Assembly: GCA_028532855.1 (NCBI GenBank)
Contig: JAQQAL010000011.1
Location: 248,001 to 312,000, forward strand
DNA length: 64,000 nucleotides
Source of the DNA: Candidatus Thalassospirochaeta sargassi
GTDB lineage: Bacteria; Spirochaetota; Spirochaetia; UBA9216
Reading direction: 5' to 3'
Shown here: positions 37,826 to 46,123 of the stretch, in pieces
Layout: each line of letters starts with the position of its first letter
Numbering within the stretch: position 1 is the first letter of the stretch
Notes under the pieces: model-generated
Seen by the model: only the letters and a program-made list of their open reading frames with translations
Told to the model about the DNA's origin: nothing
Databases searched by the model: none
Translations under genes and position numbers: made by a program

Positions 37826-39754
37826 TTACAGACCGCCGCCTGATGAGGATTCCTCTTCGTCGGTATTGTTCTCGGATTCTCCTCCGGCTGCAGGCTGCTG
37901 CGGTACTTCGGGCTGGTCGGTATAAATCAGAATCTCCTCGGTTTTCATTCGGTGTTTAACCTTTACGAAGAGAGTATTGTGCTGTCTGTCGTACCACCAA
38001 CCGCTTGAGTATGTGAGAAAACGGTGGTCTGAATTCCATTTATAACCGAGCAGATGCATCTGGTAAAACGGAGCTATATTCCGTATTGCAAACATATGTG
38101 TCTGATCTGCAGGAAAATCGAAAGTCATTCGATAACCGAAATCGGTTGTTTCTATATTGAATTGTTCAGCCTGGTTAAGGACAGATATTTTTTTACCTGT
38201 TTCTTCAAAGAAATAATCAGCTGCTGGATAATAGGCGTTTTCAGTTATAAGCGGATATATACTCTCAGGTGTTATTATGCCGCTTTTCGAAGCTGTTTCG
38301 CCTTCCTTCGCCGATATTTCTGCAGGTAAAAAGCCGTCTTTATCAGCAAGAAGCAATACTGAGTGAATTAGTTCCCGACCTACTGCTTCATAATCATCAT
38401 CTCCGCTATTGATTATTCTGCTTATTAACAGACAACCGGCAGTGAGTGTTTTCCGTATATCTGCGGATTCTCCCGTTTCTGAAAGATAGAGTCTGCCGTC
38501 CAGAACCTTCACATCAGGCAGGATTACAGTTTCAATCATATCGGCTGCCGCAGAAAATCGACTTGATATATCCGGATAAATTTCAGAGATAGACTTATGG
38601 AAAGACATTATCGCCAGACAGTCGGATAGTGAGGTGTCTTCTGATTCAGCTGCGGTTTTTATCATTTCTGACAGGATTTTTATCAGTTCGTCTGAATCCT
38701 CGGTAAGAACCACGGCTATCAAATCAGGATCAGTGAAGATGGAATAATCGCTGTTGCGGGCTGCTCTGGTGAGTTCAGTTGTCCGTCTATTTAAATTCTG
38801 TTCATAAGCCCAGCCTTCGTTGACTATGTTGCCGAAAAGAGAAGAGCTGAGGATTGTAAGTTCTCTACTGTGACTTTCCGCGGCCTTACTCAGCAGATTT
38901 GCTGCATTCCAGTATGAGGGTTTACCGATAGTCTCGACTGCGCCCATTACCAGGGCACTTTCACTAAAAGATGAGACCCCTGTTCCCATTGTCCAGGTGC
39001 CCCTGGTTGAATTGTAACGGCTGCCGAGCAGGCTGTCTGCGGCATCGGCAATGTAACGTTCAGTCATTTTTGAAAGCTCTTCTGCGTTTATCAATTCGGC
39101 CCCACTGCTGATCCAGTAGATGAAAGCATCAAGGCCGGATCCTGCAGTGCGTTCAAGTACAATTTCGGAAGCGCCTTCCCTCTCGGGAATCAGAACTATT
39201 TTTTCTTCTTCAGTATTAAAAGTGCCGGATTTCGGGAGAGTGAGAAAGAAGTTTCCGAGGGACTCAGAGCGTACTGAGAGTACGGGTGAGTCGCCGTCTG
39301 CATTAATCTGAGATTCTTCACCTATAACAGGCAGATGAATATATTTAATTGATTCAGGGTCTCCGGCTGATACTGAAATATGCAGGCTGTCGCTGTCATT
39401 CTGAGTGCGGTAAAAGCTGACTACAAGCCCTTTGGTCAGACGGATATCAATGCCCGATGCGGTTACACGGTAATCTTCAGGCACCGTATTATGAATAAGT
39501 CCGTCCTGGGTATAAACAAGGGCGGGATTTTCTTCACCGAAAGAGAACATCAATCCGCAGCTGCGGATTGAGAGCTCGGTGATCACATCGTCCCGTCCCG
39601 GAGCGCCGGAATTTTTTTCGCCGACTATTGAGATTCCCGACACCTCAGCGGCAAAGCTGCTGGAGCCCGAGAACTGCATGTATAAAAGAAAAATTATTAC
39701 CGCCAGATAAAGGACGGGAATAAGAAAGTATGCCTTGTTTACCTTTGTGTTCAT
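37826..39754 (-). CDS. Membrane-anchored extracytoplasmic protein of unknown function
   Basis: N-terminal TM (AYFLIPVLYLAVIIFLLYM), long extracytoplasmic region, acidic low-complexity C-terminus; likely start MNTKVNKAYF. Confidence 0.65.
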   Translation of the reverse strand: MNTKVNKAYFLIPVLYLAVIIFLLYMQFSGSSSFAAEVSGISIVGEKNSGAPGRDDVITELSIRSCGLMFSFGEENPALVYTQDGLIHNTVPEDYRVTASGIDIRLTKGLVVSFYRTQNDSDSLHISVSAGDPESIKYIHLPVIGEESQINADGDSPVLSVRSESLGNFFLTLPKSGTFNTEEEKIVLIPEREGASEIVLERTAGSGLDAFIYWISSGAELINAEELSKMTERYIADAADSLLGSRYNSTRGTWTMGTGVSSFSESALVMGAVETIGKPSYWNAANLLSKAAESHSRELTILSSSLFGNIVNEGWAYEQNLNRRTTELTRAARNSDYSIFTDPDLIAVVLTEDSDELIKILSEMIKTAAESEDTSLSDCLAIMSFHKSISEIYPDISSRFSAAADMIETVILPDVKVLDGRLYLSETGESADIRKTLTAGCLLISRIINSGDDDYEAVGRELIHSVLLLADKDGFLPAEISAKEGETASKSGIITPESIYPLITENAYYPAADYFFEETGKKISVLNQAEQFNIETTDFGYRMTFDFPADQTHMFAIRNIAPFYQMHLLGYKWNSDHRFLTYSSGWWYDRQHNTLFVKVKHRMKTEEILIYTDQPEVPQQPAAGGESENNTDEEESSSGGGL

Positions 39755-39859
39755 ATTCGAGCTTATATTATCAACAGCAGGATAAAGATGCAAGCTTAGT
39801 ATTTTTTGTTGCAGCTATCGAAGTTTGAAATACTCAAACTATTCTGTTATCCTTGTGAA

Positions 39860-41869
39860 ATGAAGATACCAGTCAGCTGCAACAAAGATTGCGGTGCCGG
39901 TTGTCCGCTTCAGGCGGAGGTTGAGAACGGCCGGATTATAAAAATAAACGACAGTGATGAAAAAGGTGAATGGATGAGCGGCTGCGGTCGGGGCTACCGT
40001 GCTCATAGGCTCATTTATCATCCAGACCGTCTTAAAAAACCGCTTATCAAAGACCCTTCCTCGGGTAGTTTTCGAGAAGCCGGCTGGGATGAAGCTCTGA
40101 ATTACACTGCCGAAAACCTCTTGCGCATCAGGGATTCATACGGCCCCCGATCTATTCTGCATTCCGGCGGCAGCGGTTCCTGCAGAGGGGCTCTTCATAA
40201 CAGCCACAAGCTGGCAGTCCGTTTTCTTTCTCTATTTGGTGGATGTACAAGCTCATCCGATTCATACAGCTCAGCGGCAACATCCTTTGCCGCCCCCTAT
40301 GTTTACGGCACTTCCTACTGCGGGTTCGACGCCGCAGCTATCAAAGATTCCCGCTTTGTTTTCATGCCCGGCGCGAATATTGCTGATCTGCGCTTCGGCT
40401 GTGAGCTGTTTAACCGGCTGAGGGCACTGCGGAAGTCGGGTGTACCTATGATAATATTGGATCCTAGAAAGACCCGCAGCGTAAGCGGTCTGGATGCGGA
40501 ATGGATACAGATACTTCCCGGCACAGATGCAGCATTTGTCGCAGCTGTTATCTATGAGCTTCTCGAGCATGGCGGCGCTGATGAGGTATTTATTGAGCGC
40601 TGTACCCATGGTTTTGAACTCTTCAGGAGCTGGCTCTATGAGCAGCCGGTAAAAAATGCTGAGTGGGCATCGGGGATCTGCGGCTGCCCTGCGACCTCCG
40701 TCCGGACGGTGGCGGAGCACTATCGCAGGTACAGCCCGGCCGCACTCATTCCCGGGCTGTCCATACAGCGTAACCTTGGAGGAGAAGACGCAGCGAGGAT
40801 GATGGCCGTACTTCAGGCTGTAACAGGCAATGCCGGGCGGTCCGGCGGCTCAAGCGGTATTAATCCCTGGGGTCGTCTGCCTGGTCCGCGCTGCGGTAAA
40901 CTAGGCCGCAGCCCCGAATCTGCGGGTGCCCGAATGCGCTTCAGTCCTGTCTATGTCTGGCCGGATATGGTTCTTGATCCCGACCTCGAGCCGCCGCTCA
41001 AGGCTTCTTATAATATAGGCGGCAACTATCTTGTGCAGGGCGCGGACACGAATAAATCCGTCAGGGCCTGGAATTCACTTGAATTCAGCGTCACCCATGA
41101 ACTGTTTATGACTCCTACCGCGGCCGCGTCGGATGTCGTTCTGCCGGTAGCTGATTTCCTGGAGCGTAATGATATTGTGTTCCCGGAAGGCAACTTTCTG
41201 CTGTATTCCTCCAGGGCTGTCGAGCCGCCGGCCGGAGTAAAAACTGATTATGAAATTCTATGCCTGCTTGCAGGGAAACTCGGCTTCGGCGAGGCCTTCA
41301 GCGAAGGACGTACGGAAGATGACTGGCTGGATTTTTTTATTGAAGCATCCGATATAGAAGACTCTGCTGAGTTCAAGTCTCGAGGCATCTGGTTTGGTAA
41401 AGATTGCAGCCGCACGGCATTTACCGACTTCGCCGCCGACCCTTTGGCCCACCCGCTTCAAACCCCCTCCGGCAGGATTGAAATATCGTCAATTGAGTTT
41501 GAGAAGGCAGGAGGCAATCTTTTTCCTGTGTATACACCGATAAAAACAGGCCGGGCATTCAGGATGGTTACCCCTCATTCAGGCCGTAGAATCAATTCAC
41601 AGTTTAAGATGATGGAGTCGCCTGTAAATGGCAGCCTGTTTATGAATGCGGAAGATGCAGCAGCAATGGGAATTGAGCAGGGAAGTCCCGTGCGTGTCAT
41701 CAGCAGCAGCGGTTCTATTGAGACTGTAGCTGATATCTCGATGGAAATGATGAGGGGGACAGCCTGTCTCGACTGCAGCTATTCGAACGTCCTTACCTCT
41801 TCTGTTCCGACCCTGCCGTCAAAAGGTGCAAGAACACATTCGACTTTTGTTGACATTGAGCCCGCTTAA
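39860..41869 (+). CDS. Molybdopterin-dependent oxidoreductase (DMSO reductase family)
   Basis: CNKDCGAGCPL Fe-S site, GRGYRAHRLIYHPDRLKKPLI, DSYSSA ligand-type region, C-terminal molydopterin dinucleotide-binding domain. Confidence 0.9.
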   Translation: MKIPVSCNKDCGAGCPLQAEVENGRIIKINDSDEKGEWMSGCGRGYRAHRLIYHPDRLKKPLIKDPSSGSFREAGWDEALNYTAENLLRIRDSYGPRSILHSGGSGSCRGALHNSHKLAVRFLSLFGGCTSSSDSYSSAATSFAAPYVYGTSYCGFDAAAIKDSRFVFMPGANIADLRFGCELFNRLRALRKSGVPMIILDPRKTRSVSGLDAEWIQILPGTDAAFVAAVIYELLEHGGADEVFIERCTHGFELFRSWLYEQPVKNAEWASGICGCPATSVRTVAEHYRRYSPAALIPGLSIQRNLGGEDAARMMAVLQAVTGNAGRSGGSSGINPWGRLPGPRCGKLGRSPESAGARMRFSPVYVWPDMVLDPDLEPPLKASYNIGGNYLVQGADTNKSVRAWNSLEFSVTHELFMTPTAAASDVVLPVADFLERNDIVFPEGNFLLYSSRAVEPPAGVKTDYEILCLLAGKLGFGEAFSEGRTEDDWLDFFIEASDIEDSAEFKSRGIWFGKDCSRTAFTDFAADPLAHPLQTPSGRIEISSIEFEKAGGNLFPVYTPIKTGRAFRMVTPHSGRRINSQFKMMESPVNGSLFMNAEDAAAMGIEQGSPVRVISSSGSIETVADISMEMMRGTACLDCSYSNVLTSSVPTLPSKGARTHSTFVDIEPA

Positions 41870-41884
41870 TATCAAAATACATTT

Positions 41885-43075
41885 ATGAATCTAAGCGATG
41901 TGAAAAAAAGAGCCTTTGAAGCTATTGATTCTGAAAAGGATGTAATCTTCAGGCTCAGCAGATATATAAATTTACACCCCGAAACAGCTTATAAGGAAGA
42001 AAAGGCCGCCACAGCTCTGAAGGACTTTCTTTCGGAAAGAGGTTTTGAGATACATTCGCCAGCAGGCGGTATTTCCACTGCGTTTACGGCAGACTTTGAT
42101 TTAGCGGAGTCCGGCAGTTCAGAGCTCTCCGGAGGGGAGTCCCCTGTCCCTGTTGCATTAATTGCGGAATATGATGCGCTGGAGGGACTGGGGCACGGCT
42201 GTGGTCATAACCTGATAGCTGCAGCCGCTGCTTCAGCTGCCATTGGTACTGCCGATGCTCTGAAGGCGGCAGGAGCATCCGGAGTAGAGCAGCCGGCTTT
42301 CAGGGTGATAGGTTCCCCCGCCGAAGAGGTGATGACAGAGCCAGCCGGAAAGACAAGGCTGATAGAAGCCGGGGTATTCAGGAATGTTGGGGCAGCGCTG
42401 ATGTTTCACCCGTGGACTGAAACAGGAGTCGCCCGTAAGGATTTGGGGTGTACCGCCTATAGAATTGTATACCAGGGCAGACCGGCCCATGCCGCAGCAG
42501 ATCCCTGGAACGGTCTGAACGCCCTTGATGCGGCCATTGGTTTCTATAACTCTATAAGTATGCTCCGGCAGCAGCTGCCCTCAGGTTTTAAGCTGCACTG
42601 CATCCTGCCCGAGGCCGGATCGGTGTTGAATATAATACCAGAGAAAGCCGTTGTCGAGGTAATGCTGCGCTCCACGGAGCTGGAGGAATTAAAGGCTTTC
42701 GGCAAGCGAATCATAGACTGTGCCGAAGCATCTGCCTCCGCAACCGGCTGCAGTATTGAGATTAATCTTATGGCCGACCTGAAGCCTATTTTGTTTAATG
42801 AAAAGCTCTTCAGCCTTGCCTCGGAAAACACCTTACTTCTTGGTGAAGGACTCCTGCCGCTTCCTGTCTGGGAGGCCTCATCCGATTTCGGTGATGTCAG
42901 CAGGATGATCCCTTCGCTCTCGCTGCTTTATGCTACACACGGGTCCGATATCTGCTGGCATTCAACAGATGTTGCCAGGTTGTCGGGTAAGGCTGATGCT
43001 AATGATGCCATGCTGAGAGCCTCCAAAATTCTGGCCGCAACCGCTCTGGATCTTATCCTGGGAAAAGCATTATAA
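41885..43075 (+). CDS. M20-family amidohydrolase/aminoacylase
   Basis: EYDALEGLGHGCGHNLIAAAA, HAAADPWNGLNALDA. Confidence 0.92.
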   Translation: MNLSDVKKRAFEAIDSEKDVIFRLSRYINLHPETAYKEEKAATALKDFLSERGFEIHSPAGGISTAFTADFDLAESGSSELSGGESPVPVALIAEYDALEGLGHGCGHNLIAAAAASAAIGTADALKAAGASGVEQPAFRVIGSPAEEVMTEPAGKTRLIEAGVFRNVGAALMFHPWTETGVARKDLGCTAYRIVYQGRPAHAAADPWNGLNALDAAIGFYNSISMLRQQLPSGFKLHCILPEAGSVLNIIPEKAVVEVMLRSTELEELKAFGKRIIDCAEASASATGCSIEINLMADLKPILFNEKLFSLASENTLLLGEGLLPLPVWEASSDFGDVSRMIPSLSLLYATHGSDICWHSTDVARLSGKADANDAMLRASKILAATALDLILGKAL

Positions 43076-43118
43076 AAATAATAATAAATATGCCCGTTCA
43101 CAAGTGAATTATTTATCG

Positions 43119-43153
43119 ATAACGTTGACAACGTTATTTTGCATCTTTATACT
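43119..43153 (+). promoter_or_regulatory. Sigma70 promoter with palindromic operator overlapping the -35
   Basis: Perfect palindrome ATAACGTTG-A-CAACGTTAT (43119-43137); TTGACA-17 nt-TATACT. Confidence 0.75.
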
Positions 43154-43187
43154 TTTAATATAATTATATTTATATAGGCAGGATGCA

Positions 43188-45698
43188 ATGAAGATACTGA
43201 TAATTGGAGGCGTAGCGGGCGGAGCCAGCGCGGCTGCCAGACTAAGGCGCCTTGATGAAGATGCTGAAATAATAATGTTTGAAAAAGGACCGTATATCTC
43301 CTATGCGAACTGCGGTCTTCCATATTACATAAGCGAAACAATTTCTGAGCGGGATAATCTCCTGCTGCAGACTCCTGAATCATTTAACAATAGATTCAAT
43401 GTTGATGTAAGGGTGCTGAACGAGGTTCTCAAGATTGACCGTGAAGCAAAGAGCGTGACAGTGGTTGAAAAAACCATGTCCGGCGAGATTGTCCGCGAAT
43501 ACACAGAAAACTACGATAAGCTGATCCTTTCACCGGGGTCAACCCCGATGAGACCTCCGATTCCGGGGATAGAACGTGATAATGTACACACCCTCTGGAC
43601 TGTTCCCGATGCGGACAAGATGAAATCATATCTCGACGACGAAGATCCCTGTCATGCAGTAGTTGTCGGCGGGGGCTTTATCGGGCTTGAACTGGCCGAG
43701 AACCTGGTAGAGCGTAATATCCAGGTTACTCTTGTGGAGGCGGCTCCTCAGGTTATGATGCCGCTGGATTTTGAAATGGCTCAGATTGTTCACCGCCATC
43801 TGCATGAAGAGGGCGTTGATTTGCATCTCGGCAGTATGGTTAAGTCTTTTGAAGCCTGTGATGAACCCCGGAAAACAGCTGTTGTAACGGGTGACGGTTT
43901 CAGGATTGAAGCCGACATCATTATGCTTGCCATCGGTGTTCAGCCGCAGACGGCCCTTGCAAAGGACGCCGGACTTGAGCTTAACCAGCGCGGCGGTATC
44001 ATTGTAGACTCTAAAATGACAACCTCAGATCCCGATATTTTTGCAGTTGGCGATGCTGTCGAGGTAAACAACTACATGACTGACATTCCAACCATGATTC
44101 CCCTTGCCGGACCGGCAAACAAACAGGGAAGAATGGCTGCTGCCAATGTGCTCGGAGGAAACGAGGAGTATAAGGGTACAATGGGAACCAGTATCGTAAA
44201 GATTTTTGATATTACAGCCGGATCGACCGGCCTCAATGAAAAGGCGCTGAAGGCTGCCGGAAAGGTTCATGGCAAGGATTACCTGTTTACAATGGGGCAT
44301 TCCAAATCACATGCCGGTTATTATCCCGGGGCATTTCCCCTTGATCTGAAAATGATCTTTGATCCGACAAGCCGCAGGGTGCTGGGCGCACAGGTTGTAG
44401 GATGGGAAGGTGTTGATAAACGAATAGATGTTCTTGCAACGTTGATTAGAATGGGCGGGTCGATCGATGATCTGACTGAACTTGAACTTGCCTATGCTCC
44501 GCCGTATTCTTCAGCGAAGGATCCGGTTAATATGGCCGGCTTTGTAGCTGAAAATATGCTTGAGGGCCTCGTAGAAAATGTCAACTGGAATGAACTTGGC
44601 AATTATCCGGATGCTGTTCTGCTTGATGTGCGTGACCCGGAAGAAAATGAGCTTGGTGAGATACCCGGCTCCATACTGGTTCCGCTGTATGAGCTGCGAA
44701 AACGTCTTGATGAACTTGATAAGGATAAACAGTACATTGTCTACTGTGCAACAGGCATTCGTGCTTACATTGCAGTAAGAATGATGAAGCAGCATGGCTT
44801 CAAGGATGCCAGAAACCTGGCCGGAGGATTCAGTACATGGCAGCCGGCCATGTGGAATAAGGCTGATGCCTGCGGTGTAGCTGATGCGGGGCTTAAAACC
44901 GTTAATCTTGAGGAGGTAGCTGTCAAAATGGCTGATATACATAAAGGGAACGTTGTTATTGTCGATGCATGCGGACTTTCATGTCCAGGTCCAATAAAAA
45001 AGGTTGCAGAAAAAATTGCAGAATTACCGGAGGGGGATGTTCTTGAGGTTCATGTTACGGATCCCGGATTTAAATCGGATATAGCCTCCTGGTGTAAGCG
45101 TACAGGTAATACCCTGCTGAACGTTGAAAAGAAGGATAAAGCCTTTGTTGCAAGGATTCGAAAAGGTGATCTTGAAGCGGCCCTCCATGATCTTGGCGGC
45201 GGACATCAGGTTCAGGCAGCACCAATTGCAAACGACAAGACAATGGTATGTTTCAGCGGTGATCTGGACAAGGCCATAGCCTCTTTTATAATTGCAAACG
45301 GCGCCCTGGCTATGGGCCGTAAGGTTACTATGTTCTTCACATTCTGGGGTTTGAATATCATCAGAAAGACTGAGAAGGTGCCTGTTAAAAAAGATTTTGT
45401 CAGCAAAATGTTCGGGGGAATGATGCCCCGTGGTGCTGATAATCTAAAGCTTTCCCAAATGAACATGGGCGGTGCAGGAGCTGGTATGATTAAGGGGCTC
45501 ATGAAAAAGCATAATGTACCAATGCTTGAAGAGCTGATTCAACAGGCTATTGACGGCGGTGCAAATATTATTGCCTGTACAATGAGTATGGATTTAATGG
45601 GGATAAAGTCTGAAGAGCTGATTGACGGTATTGAGTACGGTGGGGTTGCCGCCTACCTCGATGCTGCTGAAGACGCAAACGTCAACCTGTTTATCTAA
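43188..45698 (+). CDS. CoA-disulfide reductase-like - rhodanese - TusA - DsrE fusion protein
   Basis: GGVAGGASAAARLRRL and SYANCGLPYY; rhodanese YCATGIRAYIA; TusA DACGLSCPGPIKKV; C-terminal DsrE-like domain. Confidence 0.93.
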   Translation: MKILIIGGVAGGASAAARLRRLDEDAEIIMFEKGPYISYANCGLPYYISETISERDNLLLQTPESFNNRFNVDVRVLNEVLKIDREAKSVTVVEKTMSGEIVREYTENYDKLILSPGSTPMRPPIPGIERDNVHTLWTVPDADKMKSYLDDEDPCHAVVVGGGFIGLELAENLVERNIQVTLVEAAPQVMMPLDFEMAQIVHRHLHEEGVDLHLGSMVKSFEACDEPRKTAVVTGDGFRIEADIIMLAIGVQPQTALAKDAGLELNQRGGIIVDSKMTTSDPDIFAVGDAVEVNNYMTDIPTMIPLAGPANKQGRMAAANVLGGNEEYKGTMGTSIVKIFDITAGSTGLNEKALKAAGKVHGKDYLFTMGHSKSHAGYYPGAFPLDLKMIFDPTSRRVLGAQVVGWEGVDKRIDVLATLIRMGGSIDDLTELELAYAPPYSSAKDPVNMAGFVAENMLEGLVENVNWNELGNYPDAVLLDVRDPEENELGEIPGSILVPLYELRKRLDELDKDKQYIVYCATGIRAYIAVRMMKQHGFKDARNLAGGFSTWQPAMWNKADACGVADAGLKTVNLEEVAVKMADIHKGNVVIVDACGLSCPGPIKKVAEKIAELPEGDVLEVHVTDPGFKSDIASWCKRTGNTLLNVEKKDKAFVARIRKGDLEAALHDLGGGHQVQAAPIANDKTMVCFSGDLDKAIASFIIANGALAMGRKVTMFFTFWGLNIIRKTEKVPVKKDFVSKMFGGMMPRGADNLKLSQMNMGGAGAGMIKGLMKKHNVPMLEELIQQAIDGGANIIACTMSMDLMGIKSEELIDGIEYGGVAAYLDAAEDANVNLFI

Positions 45699-46114
45699 CC
45701 GAGTACAGTAACTACTATTCTGCGGGCTCCGCCGTGATTGCGGTGTTCGCAGAGGTAGATTCCCTGCCAGGTTCCGAGGTTGAATCTTCCCGAACTTACC
45801 GGAAGTGAAAGCTGGGGCCCGATAATGGAACTTTTAGCATGGGCCGGCATGTCATCCGATCCTTCAAATGTATGTGTATACCATGGCTGATTTTCCCGCA
45901 CAATATTATTGAATATCGATTCCATATCCCGCCGAACATCCGGATCAGCATTTTCATTTAATGTAAGTGATGCTGAAGTGTGTTTCAGATGAATAAACGC
46001 CATCCCGGCATCTATCTCCCTTATTTCGGGAATTGCTTCTTCTATTTCGCGGGTAATGAGGTGAAAGCCTCTGCTGCGCGGTTTGAGTTTCAATTCTTTC
46101 TGAATAATCTTCAT
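45695..46114 (-). CDS. YjbQ (UPF0047) family protein
   Basis: GMAFIHLKHTSASLTLNENADPDVRRDM, GTWQGIYLCEHRNHGGARRI. Confidence 0.93.
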   Translation of the reverse strand: MKIIQKELKLKPRSRGFHLITREIEEAIPEIREIDAGMAFIHLKHTSASLTLNENADPDVRRDMESIFNNIVRENQPWYTHTFEGSDDMPAHAKSSIIGPQLSLPVSSGRFNLGTWQGIYLCEHRNHGGARRIVVTVLG

Positions 46115-46123
46115 AACTGCATT

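Noticed and set aside
40271-40720. 149-aa antisense ORF within the molybdopterin oxidoreductase
   Set aside because: Composition-driven shadow ORF, no RBS or recognisable motif.
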